In this document: positions 48,906-62,983 of the stretch, piece by piece
Layout of the letters: each line of letters opens with the position of its first letter
Numbering within the stretch: the first letter of the stretch is position 1
NCBI GenBank assembly: GCA_961205875.1
Contig: OY540810.1
Coordinates: 18,414,001-18,478,000, forward strand
DNA from: Sialis fuliginosa
Taxonomy: Eukaryota > Arthropoda > Insecta > Megaloptera > Sialidae
Reading direction: 5' to 3'
Length of the DNA stretch: 64,000 nucleotides
Notes under the pieces: model-generated
What the model saw: the letters and a program-made list of their open reading frames with translations, nothing else
What the model was told of the DNA's origin: nothing
Database searches by the model: none
Translations under genes and position numbers: made by a program

Positions 48906-49576
48906 CTAAGCAAAAATATAAACATAAACATAAACATAAACATAAACATAAACATAAACCAAAACATAAACATAAACATAAACATAAACATAAACATAAA
49001 CATAAACGTAAACGTAAACGTAAACGTAAACGTAAACGTAAACGTAAACGTAAACGTAAACGTAAACGTAAACGTAAACGTAAACGTAAACGTAAACGTA
49101 AACGTAAACGTAAACGTAAACGTAAACGTAAACGTAAACGTAAACGTAATCGTAAACGTAAACGTAAACATAAACATAAACCAAAACATAAACATAAACA
49201 TAAACATAAACATAAACATAAACATAAACATAAACATAAACATAAACATAAACATAAACATAAACATAAACATAAACATAAACATAAACATAAACATAAA
49301 CATAAACATAAACATAAACATAAACATAAACATAAACATAAACATAAACATAAACATAAACATAAACATAAACATAAACATAAACATAAACATAAACATA
49401 AACATAAACATAAACATAAACATAAACATAAACCAAAACATAAGCATAAACCAAAACATAAACATAAACCAAAACATAAACTTAAACCTAAACATAAACA
49501 TAAACCAAAACATAAACATAAACCAAAACATTAACTAAAACATAAACATTATCTTAATCATAAACATAAACATAAT
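48893..49576 (-). repeat. U11 right arm with CGTAAA block
   Basis: 684 bp. A short mixed start (CCTAAGCAAAAATATAAAC) is followed by CATAAA, the CGTAAA array, and then a 245-bp unbroken CATAAA run (about 49187-49432). The CATAAG tail matches U6 and U7. Confidence 0.95.
49007..49168 (-). repeat. (CGTAAA)27 CpG-bearing array
   Basis: This is 162 bp of uninterrupted CGTAAA on the + strand (TTTACG on the other strand). One unit is changed to CGTAAT (about 49145-49150). Flanks on both sides are CATAAA in the same 6-bp register, so each unit differs from the bulk repeat by one base. Elsewhere this hexamer occurs only singly (near 10687 and 63367, and within TTTTTACG segments). It is the only CpG-rich stretch in the window. 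Confidence 0.96.
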
Positions 49577-50022
49577 CCTTAACATCTAATTACTAATCGG
49601 AAATTGAGAGTCTTAAATTCTAGATTTGATTTAATTTGTTGTAATTTGAGTGAAATGATGCTTTTAGAATCAATTCGAATTAAATTATTTTAAAATCTTT
49701 CGAAATAGACTAGACAAAATAATTTAATTTGCTTGTAAAATCGAATTGAGTCGAAAAGCATCATTTCAATAAAATTACATCAAATTAAGTCAAATCTAGA
49801 CTTTTTGACTTTAAATGTCCGATTAGCGCCGAAACTTTTCGAATTGATTTAAAAATCTTGGTTCCGATAGACTGTTTGATACGAATCGAGACAATTATTA
49901 TCAAATAAATACAAAATACAACGAATTAATACTAATCATGTCGATTTGTATCTAATCTGTCTTGAGGTAGATTTAATATAAATTGTTTTTTTTGCATAAT
50001 CGAATTGAGTCGAAATGTGTTG
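49577..50022 (+). repeat. Spacer S12 (446 bp, type A)
   Basis: It shares GACTTTAAATGTCCG with S8 only, which marks the restart of the multi-unit order A-B-C. Confidence 0.96.
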
Positions 50023-51792
50023 TTTATGTTTATGTTTATGTTTAATCTTGCGATATTGTTTATGTTTATGATTAAGTTTATATTTAAGTTTATGTTTAAG
50101 CTTATGTTTTTGTTTATGTTTATGTTTATAATTAAGTTTATATTTAAGTTTAAGTTTAAGCTTTTTTTTATGTTTTGATTTATGTTTATGTTTATGTTTA
50201 TGTTTTGGTTTATTTTGATGTTTTGGTTTATGTTTATGTTTATGTTTTGGTTTATGTTTATGTTTTGGTTTATTTTTATGTTTTGGTTTAAATTTATGTT
50301 TATGTTTTGGTTTATGATTATGTTTTTGTTTATGTTTATGTTTATAATTAAGTTTTTATTTAAGTTTAAAGTTAAGCTTTTTTTTATGTTTTGATTTATG
50401 TTTATGTTTATGTTTATGTTTTGGTTAATGTTTATGTTTATGTTTTGGTTTATTTTTATGTTTTGGTTTATGTTTATGTTTATGTTTTGGTTTATGTTTA
50501 TGTTTTGATTTATTTTTACGTTTTGGTTTAAATTTATGTTTATGTTTTGGTTTATGTTTATGTTTTTGTTTTTGTTTATGTTTATAATTAAGTTTCTATT
50601 TACGTTCAAGTTTAAGCTTTTTTTTATGTTTTAATTTATGTTTATGTTTATGTTTATGTTTTGGTTAATGTTTATGTTTATGTTTTGGTTTATTTTTATG
50701 TTTTGGTTTATGTTTATGTTTATGTTTTGGTTTATTTTTATGTTTTGGTTTATGTTTATATTTATGTTTTGGTTTATGTTTATGTTTTGGTTTATTTTTA
50801 TGTTTTGGTTTATGTTTATGTTGCTGTTTTGGTTTATTTTTATGTTTTGGTTTATGTTTATGTTTTGGTTTATTTTTATGTTTTGGTTTAGGTTTATGTT
50901 TTGGTTTATGTTTATGTTTATGTTTTGGTTTATGTTTATGTTAATGTTTATGTTTATATTTAAGTTTATGTTTATATTTATGTCTATGTTTATGTTTATG
51001 TTTATGTTTATGTTTATGTTTATGTTTATAATTATGTTTATGTTTATGTTTATGTTTATGTTTATGTTTATGTTTATGTTTATGTTTATGTTTATGTTTA
51101 TATTTATGTTTATGTCTATGTTTATGTTTATGTTTATGTTTATGTTTATGTTTATGTTTATGTTTATGTTTATGTTTATGTTTATGTTTATGTTTATGTT
51201 TATGTTTATGTTTATGTTTATGTTTATGTTTATGTTTATGTTTATGTTTATGTTTATGTTTATGTTTATGTTTATGTTTATGTTTTGGTTAATGTTTATG
51301 TTTTGGTTTATGTTTTAGTTTATGTTTATGTTAATGTTTATATTTATGTTTATGTTTATGATTAAGATTATGTTTATGTTTAAGTTTATGTTTTAGTTTA
51401 TGTTAATGTTTTGGTTTATGTTTATGTTTATGTTTTGGTTTAAGTTTATGTTTTGGTTTATGTTTATGTTTATGTTTATATTTATGTTTATGTTTATGAT
51501 TAAGATTATGTTTATGTTTAAGTTTATGTTTTAGTTTTTGTGTATGTTTTGGTTTATGTTTATGTTTTGGTTTATGTTAATTTTTATGTTTTGGTTTATC
51601 TTTATGTTTTGGTTTATGTTTATGTTTTGGTTTATGTTTATGTTTATGTTTTGGTTTATGTTTATGTTTTGGTTTGTGTTTTTGTTTATGTTTATGTTAA
51701 TGTTTATGTTTTAGTTTATGTTTATGTTTATGTTTTGGTTTATGTTAATGTTTTTGTTTATGTTTATATTTTAGCTAATATTTATGTTTATA
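50023..51792 (+). repeat. U12 left arm (type A)
   Basis: 1,770 bp, equal to U8 plus three hexamers in the run between TCTATG (near 51115) and TTTTGGTTAATG (near 51283). TTGCTG lies near 50820. Confidence 0.95.
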
Positions 51793-51805
51793 ACATAAAC
51801 ATAAA
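51781..51805. repeat. Palindrome centre J12 (TAATATTT type, mutated)
   Basis: Centre at 51793. It has the same TTTATA mismatch next to the central A as J8, which supports common descent of U8 and U12. Confidence 0.88.
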
Positions 51806-53571
51806 CATAATAATAAACATAAACATATACATAAACATTAACTTAAACATACACATAACCATAAACATAAACATAAACATAAACATAAACATAAACATAA
51901 ACATAAACATAAACATAAACATAAACATAAACATAAACATAAACATAAACCAAAACATAAAAATAAACCAAAACATAAACATAAACCAAAACATAAACAT
52001 AAACATAAACATAAACCAAAACATAAACATAAACCTAAACATAAACATAAACATAAACATAAACATAAACATAAACATAAACATAAACATAAACATAAAC
52101 ATAAACATAAACATAAACATAAACATAAACATAAACATAAACATAAACATAAACATAAACATAAACATAAACATAAACATAAACATAAACATAAACATAA
52201 ACATAAACATAAACATAAACATAAACATAAACATAAACATAAACATAAACATAAACATAAACATAAACATAAACCAAAACATAAAAATAAACCAAAACAT
52301 AAATATAAACCAAAACATAAACACAAACATAAACATAAACATAAACATAAACAAAAACCAAAACATTAACATAAACATAAACAAAAACATAAAAATAAAC
52401 CAAAACATAAACATAAACCATAACATAAACATAAACATAAACATAAACCAAAACATAAATATAAACCAAAACATAAACATAAACATAAACATAAACATAA
52501 ACATAAACATAAACATAAACATTAACATAAACAAAAACATAAACTTAAACATAAACATAATCTTAATCATAAACATAAACATAAATATAAACATAAACAT
52601 AAACATAAACATAAACCAAAACATAAACATAAACCAAAACATAAACATAAACCAAAACATAAACATAAACTAAAACATAAACATAAACATAATCTTAATC
52701 ATAAACATTAACATAAATAAAAACATAAACAAAATCATAAACCAAAACATAAACCAAAACAAACATTAACCAAAACATAAAAATAAACATAAATCAAAAC
52801 ATAAACATAAACCAAAACATAAACATAAACATAAACATAAACATAGACATAATCATAAACATAAACATAAACATAAACATAAACATAAACATAAACATAA
52901 ACATAAACATAAACATAAACATAAACATAAACATAAACATAAACATAAACATAAACATAAACATAAACATAAACATAAACATAAACATAAACATAAACAT
53001 AAACATAAACATAAACCAAAACATAAACATAAACCAAAACATAAACATAAACATAAACCAAAACATAAACATAAACTAAAACATAAACATAATCTTAATC
53101 ATAAACATTAACATAAATAAAAACATAAACAAAATCATAAACCAAAACATAAACCAAAACAAACATTAACCAAAACATAAAAATAAACATAAATCAAAAC
53201 ATAAACATAAACCAAAACATAAACATAAACATAAACATAAACATAAACATAAACATAAACATAAACATAAACTAAAACATAAACATAAACCAAAACATAA
53301 ACATAAACCAAAACATAAACATAAACCAAAACATAAACATAAACATAAACATAAACATAAACATAAACATAAACATAAACATAAACATAAACATAAACAT
53401 AAACCAAAACATAAACATAAACTAAAACATAAACATAAACCAAAACATAAACATAAACATAAACATAAACATAAACATAAACTTAAACCTAAACTAAAAC
53501 ATAAACCAAAACATAAACATAAACCAAAACATTAACTTAAACATTATCTTAATCATAAACATAAACATAAA
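51794..53571 (-). repeat. U12 right arm (type A, full)
   Basis: 1,778 bp. An unbroken run of about 230 bp (52041-52270) is followed by CACAAAC and AACAAAAACC blocks and a segment with AAACAAAATCATAAACC that occurs twice (near 52731 and 53131, about 400 bp apart). The end is shared with U8. Confidence 0.95.
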
Positions 53572-54015
53572 CCTTAAAATCAAATTACTAATCGGAAATT
53601 GAGAGTCTTAAATTCTAGATTTGATTTAATTTGTTGTAATTTGAGTGAAATGATGCTTTTAGAATCAATTCGAATTAAATTATTTTCAAATCTTTCGAAA
53701 TAGACTAGACAAAATAATTTAATTTGCTTGTAAAATCGAATTGAGTCGAAAAGCATCATTTCAATAAAATTACATCAAATTAAGTCAAATCTACTTTTTG
53801 ACTTTAAATTTTCGATTAGCGCCGAATTTTTTCGAATTGATTTAAAAATCTTGGTTCCGATAGACTGTTTGATACGAATCGAGACAATTATTATCAAATA
53901 AATACAAAATACAACGAATTAATACTAATCATGTCGATTTGTATCTAATCTGTCTTGAGGTAGATTTAATATAAATTGTTTTTTTTGCATAATCGAATTG
54001 AGTCGAAATGTGTTG
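53572..54015 (+). repeat. Spacer S13 (444 bp, type B)
   Basis: It has the same diagnostic set as S9, including the CCTTAAAATCAAATT start and the 2-bp loss. Confidence 0.96.
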
Positions 54016-55531
54016 TTTATGTTTATGTTTATGTTTAATCTTGCGATATTGTTTATGTTTATGATTAAGTTTATATTTAAGTTTATGTTTAAGCTTATGT
54101 TTTTGTTTATGTTTATGTTTATAATTAAGTTTATATTTAAGTTTAAGTTTAAGCTTTTTTTTATGTTTTGATTTATGTTTATGTTTATGTTTTGGTTTAT
54201 TTTGATGTTTTGGTTTATGTTTATGTTTATGTTTTGGTTTATGTTTATGTTTTGGTTTATTTTTATGTTTTGGTTTAAATTTATGTTTATGTTTTAATTT
54301 ATGATTATGTTTTTGTTTATGTTTATGTTTATAATTAAGTTTTTATTTAAGTTTAAAGTTAAGCTTTTTTTTATTTTTTGATTTATGTTTATGTTTATGT
54401 TTATGTTTTGGTTAATGTTTATGTTTATGTTTTGGTTTATTTTTATGTTTTGGTTTATGTTTATGTTTATGTTTTGGTTTATGTTTATGTTTTGATTTAT
54501 TTTTACGTTTTGGTTTAAATTTATGTTTATGTTTTGGTTTATGTTTATGTTTTTGTTTTTGTTTATGTTTATAATTAAGTTTCTATTTACGTTCAAGTTT
54601 AAGCTTTTTTTATGTTTTAATTTATGTTTATGTTTATGTTTATGGTTTGGTTAATGTTTATGTTTATGTTTTGGTTTATTTTTATGTTTTGGTTTATGTT
54701 TATGTTTATGTTTTGGTTTATTTTTATGTTTTGGTTTATGTTTATATTTATGTTTTGGTTTATGTTTATGTTTTGGTTTATTTTTATGTTTTGGCTTATG
54801 TTTATGTTGCTGTTTGGTTTATTTTTATGTTTTGGTTTATGTTTATGTTTTGGTTTATTTTTATGTTTTGGTTTATGTTTATGTTTTGGTTTAGGTTTAT
54901 GTTTATGTTTATGTTTATGTTTATGTTTATGTTTATGTTTATGTTTATGTTTATGTTTATGTTTATGTTTATGTTTATGTTTATGTTTATGTTTATGTTT
55001 ATGTTTTGGTTAATGTTTATGTTTTGGTTTATGTTTTAGTTTATGTTTATGTTAATGTTTATATTTATGTTTATGTTTATGATTAAGATTATGTTTATGT
55101 TTAAGTTTATGTTTTAGTTTATGTTAATGTTTTGGTTTATGTTTATGTTTATGTTTTGGTTTAAGTTTATGTTTTGGTTTATGTTTATGTTTATGTTTAT
55201 ATTTATGTTTATGTTTATGATTAAGATTATGTTTATGTTTAAGTTTATGTTTTAGTTTTTGTGTATGTTTTGGTTTATGTTTATGTTTTGGTTTATGTTA
55301 ATTTTTATGTTTTGGTTTATCTTTATGTTTTGGTTTATGTTTATGTTTTGGTTTATGTTTATGTTTTGGTTTATGTTTATGTTTATGTTTTGGTTTATGT
55401 TTATGTTTTGGTTTGTGTTTTTGTTTATGTTTATGTTAATGTTTATGTTTTAGTTTATGTTTATGTTTATGTTTTGGTTTATGTTAATGTTTTTGTTTAT
55501 GTTTATATTTTAGCTAATATTTATGTTTATG
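54016..55531 (+). repeat. U13 left arm (type B, deleted)
   Basis: 1,516 bp. It follows U9 and U10 to the TTTAGGTTTATG near 54892, then goes straight into an unbroken TTTATG run (about 54896-55003). The TTAATG, TTTATAATTATG and TCTATG blocks of U9 and U10 are missing: a roughly 210-bp deletion with ends in hexamer runs. Confidence 0.95.
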
Positions 55532-55544
55532 ACATAAACATAAA
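55520..55544. repeat. Palindrome centre J13 (TAATATTT type)
   Basis: 12-bp arms surround an A at 55532, with flanks as in J9 and J10. Confidence 0.92.
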
Positions 55545-57527
55545 CATAATAATAAACATAAACATATACATAAACATTAACTTAAACATACACATAACCA
55601 TAAACATAAACATAAACATAAACATAAACATAAACATAAACATAAACATAAACATAAACATAAACATAAACATAAACATAAACATAAACATAAACCAAAA
55701 CATAAAAATAAACCAAAACATAAACCAAAACATAAACATAAACATAAACATAAACCAAAACATAAACATAAACCTAAACATAAACATCAACATAAACATA
55801 AACATAAACATAAACATAAACATAAACATAAACATAAACATAAACATAAACATAAACATAAACATAAACATAAACATAAACATAAACATAAACATAAACA
55901 TAAACATAAACATAAACATAAACATAAACATAAACATAAACATAAACATAAACATAAACATAAACATAAACATAAACATAAACATAAACATAAACATAAA
56001 CATAAACCAAAACATAAAAATAAACCAAAACATAAATATAAACCAAAACATAAACACAAACATAAACATAAACATAAACATAAACAAAAACCAAAACATT
56101 AACATAAACATAAACAAAAACATAAAAATAAACCAAAACATAAACATAAACCATAACATAAACATAAACATAAACATAAACCAAAACATAAATATAAACC
56201 AAAACATAAACATAAACATAAACATAAACATAAACATAAACATAAACATAAACATAAACATTAACATAAACAAAAACATAAACTTAAACATAAACATAAT
56301 TTTAATCATAAACATAAACATAAATATAAACATAAACATAAACATAAACATAAACATAAACCAAAACATAAACATAAACCAAAACATAAACATAAACATA
56401 AACCAAAACATAAACATAAACTAAAACATAAACATAAACATAAACATAATCTTAATCATAAACATTAACATAAATAAAAACAAAACAAAATCATAAACCA
56501 AAACATAAACCAAAACAAACATTAACCAAAACATAAAAATAAACATAAATCAAAACATAAACATAAACCAAAACATAAACATAAACATAAACATAAACAT
56601 AGACATAATCATAAACATAAACATAAACATAAACATAAACATAAACATAAACATAAACATAAACATAAACATAAACATAAACATAAACATAAACATAAAC
56701 ATAAACATATACATAAACATAAACATAAACATAAACATAAACATAAACATAAACCAAAACATAAGCATAAACCAAAACATAAAAATTAACATAAACCAAA
56801 ACATAAACATAAACCAAAACATAAACATAAACTAAAACATAAACATAAACATAAACATAATCTTAATCATAAACATAAACATAAATATAAACATAAACAT
56901 AAACATAAACCAAAACATAAACATAAACCAAAACATAAACATAAACATAAACCAAAACATAAACATAAACTAAAACATAAACTTAAACATAAACATAATC
57001 TTAATCATAAACATAAACATAAATATAAACATAAACAAAAACATAAACCAAAACATAAACCAAAACATAAACCAAAACATAAACAAAAACATAAACATTA
57101 ACCAAAACATAAACATTAACATAAATCAAAACATAAACATAAACCAAAACATAAACATAAACATAAACTTAAACATAAACATAAACATAAACATAAACAT
57201 AAACTAAAACATAAACATAAACCAAAACATAAACATAAACCAAAACATAAACATAAACCAAAACATAAACATAAACATAAACATAAACATAAACATAAAC
57301 ATAAACATAAACATAAACATAAACATAAACATAAACATAAACATAAACATAAACATAAACCAAAACATAAACATAAACTAAAACATAAACATAAACCAAA
57401 ACATAAACATAAACATAAACATAAACATAAACATAAACTTAAACCTAAACTTAAACATAAACCAAAACATAAACATAAACCAAAACATTAACTTAAACAT
57501 TATCTTAATCATAAACATAAACATAAA
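55533..57527 (-). repeat. U13 right arm (type B)
   Basis: 1,995 bp, one hexamer longer than U10 and two shorter than U9 in net length. It has the same blocks, including CATAGACATAATC near 56598 and CATATAC near 56705. Confidence 0.95.
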
Positions 57528-57973
57528 CCTTAAAATCTAATTACTAATCGGAAATTGAGAGTCTTAAATTCTAGATTTGATTTAATTTGTTGTAATTTGA
57601 GTGAAATGATGCTTTTAGAATCAATTCGAATTAAATTATTTTAAAATCTTTCGAAATAGACTAGACAAAATAATTTAATTTGCTTGTAAAATCGAATTGA
57701 GTCGAAAAGCATCATTTCAATAAAATTACATCAAATTAAGTCAAATCTAGACTTTTTGACTTTAAATTTTCGTTTAGCGCCGAATTTTTTCGAATTGATT
57801 TAAAAATCTTGGTTCCGATAGACTGTTTGATACGAATCGAGACAATTATTATCAAATAAATACAAAATACAACGAATTAATACTAATCATGTCGATTTGT
57901 ATCTAATCTGTCTTGAGGTAGATTTAATATAAATTGTTTTTTTTGCATAATCGAATTGAGTCGAAATGTGTTG
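57528..57973 (+). repeat. Spacer S14 (446 bp, type C)
   Basis: It matches S11 and S15, with TTTTCGTTTAGCGCC at the foldback edge. Confidence 0.96.
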
Positions 57974-59214
57974 TTTATGTTTATGTTTATGTTAATCTTG
58001 CGATATTGTTTATGTTTATGATTAAGTTTATATTTAAGTTTATGTTTAAGCTTATGTTTTTGTTTATTTTTATGTTTATAATTAAGTTTATATTTAAGTT
58101 TAAGTTTAAGCTTTTTTTTATGTTTTGATTTATGTTTATGTTTTAGTTTTGGTTAATGTTTATGTTTATGTTTTGGTTTATTTTTATGTTTTGGTTTATG
58201 TTTATGTTTATGTTTTGGTTTATGTTTATGTTTTGGTTTATTTTTATGTTTTGGTTTATGTTTATATTTATGTTTTGGTTTATGTTTATGTTTTGGTTTA
58301 TTTTTATGTTTTGGTTAATGTTTATGTTGCTGTTTTGGTTTATTTTTATGTTTTGGTTTATGTTTATGTTTTGGTTTATTTTTATGTTTTGGTTTATGTT
58401 TATGTTTTGGTTTATGTTTATGTTTATGTTTTGGTTTATGTTTATGTTAATGTTTATGTTTTAGTTTATGTTTATATTTATGTCTATGTTTATGTTTATG
58501 TTTATGTTTATGTTTATGTTTATAATTATGTTTATGTTTATGTTTATGTTTATGTTTATGTTTATGTTTATGTTTATGTTTATGTTTATGTTTATGTTTA
58601 TGTTTATATTTATGTTTATGTCTATGTTTATGTTTATGTTTATGTTTATGTTTATGTTTATGTTTATGTTTATGTTTTGGTTAATGTTTTGGTTAATGTT
58701 TATGTTTTGGTTTATGTTTTGGTTTATGTTTATGTTAATGTTTATATTTATGTTTATGTTTATGATTAAGATTATGTTGATGTTTAAGTTTATGTTTAAG
58801 TTTATGTTTAAGTTTATGTTTTAGTTTATGTTAATGTTTTGGTTTATGTTTATGTTTATGTTTTGGTTTAAGTTTATGTTTTGGTTTATGTTTATGTTTA
58901 TGTTTATATTTATGTTTATGTTTATGATTAAGCTTATGTTTATGTTTAAGTTTATGTTTTAGTTTTTGTGTATGTTTTGGTTTATGTTTATGTTTTGGTT
59001 TATGTTAATTTTTATGTTTTGGTTTATCTTTATGTTTTGGTTTATGTTTATGTTTTGGTTTATGTTTATGTTTATGTTTTGGTTTAAGTTTATGTTTTGG
59101 TTTGTGTTTTTGTTTATGTTTATGTTAATGTTTATGTTTTAGTTTATGTTTATGTTTTGGTTTATGTTAATGTTTTTGTTTATGTTTATATTTTAGCTAA
59201 GGTTTATGTTTATG
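57974..59214 (+). repeat. U14 left arm (type C)
   Basis: 1,241 bp. Markers are TTAATCTTGCG, TTTTAGTTTTGG near 58141, TTGCTG near 58327, TTTATAATTATG, one TCTATG and paired TTTTGGTTAATG near 58677. It then has right-arm blocks in reverse complement with ATGATTAAGATTATG near 58762 and ATGATTAAGCTTATG near 58924. It carries ATTATGTTGATG near 58771 where U15 has ATTATGTTTATG. Confidence 0.95.
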
Positions 59215-59228
59215 ACATAAACATAAAC
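59202..59228. repeat. Palindrome centre J14 (TAAGGTTT type)
   Basis: 13-bp arms surround an A at 59215. The upstream flank is TTTTAGCTAAGGTTT, a third flank type shared only with J15. Confidence 0.92.
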
Positions 59229-61294
59229 ATAATAATAAACATAAACATATACATAAACATTAACTTAAACATACACATAACCATAAACATAAACATAAAC
59301 ATAAACATAAACATAAACATAAACATAAACATAAACATAAACATAAACATAAACATAAACCAAAACATAAAAATAAACCAAAACATAAACATAAACCAAA
59401 ACATAAACATAAACATAAACATAAACCAAAACATAAACATAGACATAATCATAAACATAAACATAAACATAAACATAAACATAAACATAAACATAAACAT
59501 AAACATAAACATAAACATAAACATAAACATAAACCAAAACATAAAAATAAACCAAAACATAAACCAAAACATAAACATAAACATAAACATAAACCAAAAC
59601 ATAAACATAAACCTAAACATAAACATCAACATAAACATAAACATAAACATAAACATAAACATAAACATAAACATAAACATAAACATAAACATAAACATAA
59701 ACATAAACATAAACATAAACATAAACATAAACATAAACATAAACATAAACATAAACATAAACATAAACATAAACATAAACATAAACATAAACATAAACAT
59801 AAACATAAACATAAACATAAACATAAACATAAACATAAACATAAACATAAACATAAACATAAACCAAAACATAAAAATAAACCAAAACATAAATATAAAC
59901 CAAAACATAAACACAAACATAAACATAAACATAAACATAAACAAAAACCAAAACATTAACATAAACATAAACAAAAACATAAAAATAAACCAAAACATAA
60001 ACATAAACCATAACATAAACATAAACATAAACATAAACCAAAACATAAATATAAACCAAAACATAAACATAAACATAAACATAAACATAAACATAAACAT
60101 AAACATAAACATAAACATTAACATAAACAAAAACATAAACTTAAACATAAACATAATTTTAATCATAAACATAAACATAAATATAAACATAAACATAAAC
60201 ATAAACATAAACATAAACCAAAACATAAACATAAACCAAAACATAAACATAAACATAAACCAAAACATAAACATAAACTAAAACATAAACATAAACATAA
60301 ACATAATCTTAATCATAAACATTAACATAAATAAAAACAAAACAAAATCATAAACCAAAACATAAACCAAAACAAACATTAACCAAAACATAAAAATAAA
60401 CATAAATCAAAACATAAACATAAACCAAAACATAAACATAAACATAAACATAAACATAGACATAATCATAAACATAAACATAAACATAAACATAAACATA
60501 AACATAAACATAAACATAAACATAAACATAAACATAAACATAAACATAAACATAAACATAAACATATACATAAACATAAACATAAACATAAACATAAACA
60601 TAAACATAAACCAAAACATAAGCATAAACCAAAACATAAAAATTAACATAAACCAAAACATAAACATAAACCAAAACATAAACATAAACTAAAACATAAA
60701 CATAAACATAAACATAATCTTAATCATAAACATAAACATAAATATAAACATAAACATAAACATAAACCAAAACATAAACATAAACCAAAACATAAACATA
60801 AACATAAACCAAAACATAAACATAAACTAAAACATAAACTTAAACATAAACATAATCTTAATCATAAACATAAACATAAATATAAACATAAACAAAAACA
60901 TAAACCAAAACATAAACCAAAACATAAACCAAAACATAAACAAAAACATAAACATTAACCAAAACATAAACATTAACATAAATCAAAACATAAACATAAA
61001 CCAAAACATAAACATAAACCAAAACATAAACATAAACCAAAACATAAACATAAACATAAACATAAACATAAACATAAACATAAACATAAACATAAACATA
61101 AACATAAACATAAACATAAACATAAACCAAAACATAAACATAAACTAAAACATAAACATAAACCAAAACATAAACATAAACATAAACATAAACATAAACA
61201 TAAACTTAAACCTAAACTTAAACATAAACCAAAACATAAACATAAACCAAAACATTAACTTAAACATTATCTTAATCATAAACATAAACATAAA
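59216..61294 (-). repeat. U14 right arm (type C)
   Basis: 2,079 bp. Compared with type B it carries an extra block near 59440-59600, which includes a CATAGACATAATC and a second CCAAAACATAAACCAAAAC cluster. It then continues like U9 and U10, with CATAATTTTAATC near 60152 and AAAAACAAAACAAAATC near 60332. Near 61010-61050 it lacks the CTTAAA block that U10 has at the matching place. Confidence 0.94.
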
Positions 61295-61740
61295 CCTTAA
61301 AATCTAATTACTAATCGGAAATTGAGAGTCTTAAATTCTAGATTTGATTTAATTTGTTGTAATTTGAGTGAAATGATGCTTTTAGAATCAATTCGAATTA
61401 AATTATTTTAAAATCTTTCGAAATAGACTAGACAAAATAATTTAATTTGCTTGTAAAATCGAATTGAGTCGAAAAGCATCATTTCAATAAAATTACATCA
61501 AATTAAGTCAAATCTAGACTTTTTGACTTTAAATTTTCGTTTAGCGCCGAATTTTTTCGAATTGATTTAAAAATCTTGGTTCCGATAGACTGTTTGATAC
61601 GAATCGAGACAATTATTATCAAATAAATACAAAATACAACGAATTAATACTAATCATGTCGATTTGTATCTAATCTGTCTTGAGGTAGATTTAATATAAA
61701 TTGTTTTTTTTGCATAATCGAATTGAGTCGAAATGTGTTG
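61295..61740 (+). repeat. Spacer S15 (446 bp, type C)
   Basis: Matches S14 at all diagnostic positions that I compared. Confidence 0.96.
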
Positions 61741-62969
61741 TTTATGTTTATGTTTATGTTAATCTTGCGATATTGTTTATGTTTATGATTAAGTTTATAT
61801 TTAAGTTTATGTTTAAGCTTATGTTTTTGTTTATTTTTATGTTTATAATTAAGTTTATATTTAAGTTTAAGTTTAAGCTTTTTTTTATGTTTTGATTTAT
61901 GTTTATGTTTTAGTTTTGGTTAATGTTTATGTTTATGTTTTGGTTTATTTTTATGTTTTGGTTTATGTTTATGTTTATGTTTTGGTTTATGTTTATGTTT
62001 TGGTTTATTTTTATGTTTTGGTTTATGTTTATATTTATGTTTTGGTTTATGTTTATGTTTTGGTTTATTTTTATGTTTTGGTTAATGTTTATGTTGCTGT
62101 TTTGGTTTATTTTTATGTTTTGGTTTATGTTTATGTTTTGGTTTATTTTTATGTTTTGGTTTATGTTTATGTTTTGGTTTATGTTTATGTTTATGTTTTG
62201 GTTTATGTTTATGTTAATGTTTATGTTTTAGTTTATGTTTATATTTATGTCTATGTTTATGTTTATGTTTATGTTTATGTTTATGTTTATAATTATGTTT
62301 ATGTTTATGTTTATGTTTATGTTTATGTTTATGTTTATGTTTATGTTTATGTTTATGTTTATGTTTATGTTTATATTTATGTTTATGTCTATGTTTATGT
62401 TTATGTTTATGTTTATGTTTATGTTTATGTTTATGTTTATGTTTTGGTTAATGTTTTGGTTAATGTTTATGTTTTGGTTTATGTTTTGGTTTATGTTTAT
62501 GTTAATGTTTATATTTATGTTTATGTTTATGATTAAGATTATGTTTATGTTTAAGTTTATGTTTAAGTTTATGTTTTAGTTTATGTTAATGTTTTGGTTT
62601 ATGTTTATGTTTATGTTTTGGTTTAAGTTTATGTTTTGGTTTATGTTTATGTTTATGTTTATATTTATGTTTATGTTTATGATTAAGCTTATGTTTATGT
62701 TTAAGTTTATGTTTTAGTTTTTGTGTATGTTTTGGTTTATGTTTATGTTTTGGTTTATGTTAATTTTTATGTTTTGGTTTATCTTTATGTTTTGGTTTAT
62801 GTTTATGTTTTGGTTTATGTTTATGTTTATGTTTTGGTTTAAGTTTATGTTTTGGTTTGTGTTTTTGTTTATGTTTATGTTAATGTTTATGTTTTAGTTT
62901 ATGTTTATGTTTTGGTTTATGTTAATGTTTTTGTTTATGTTTATATTTTAGCTAAGGTTTATGTTTATG
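61741..62969 (+). repeat. U15 left arm (type C)
   Basis: 1,229 bp, 12 bp shorter than U14. The difference is one TTTAAGTTTATG pair near 62560. Otherwise it has the same blocks. Confidence 0.95.
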
Positions 62970-62983
62970 ACATAAACATAAAC
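62957..62983. repeat. Palindrome centre J15 (TAAGGTTT type)
   Basis: 13-bp arms surround an A at 62970, with flanks as in J14. Confidence 0.92.

Noticed and set aside
2965..62000. CRISPR-like alternation of repeats and spacers
   Set aside because: The spacers are 446 bp and identical to each other, the repeats are kilobase hexamer arms, and no cas gene is present.
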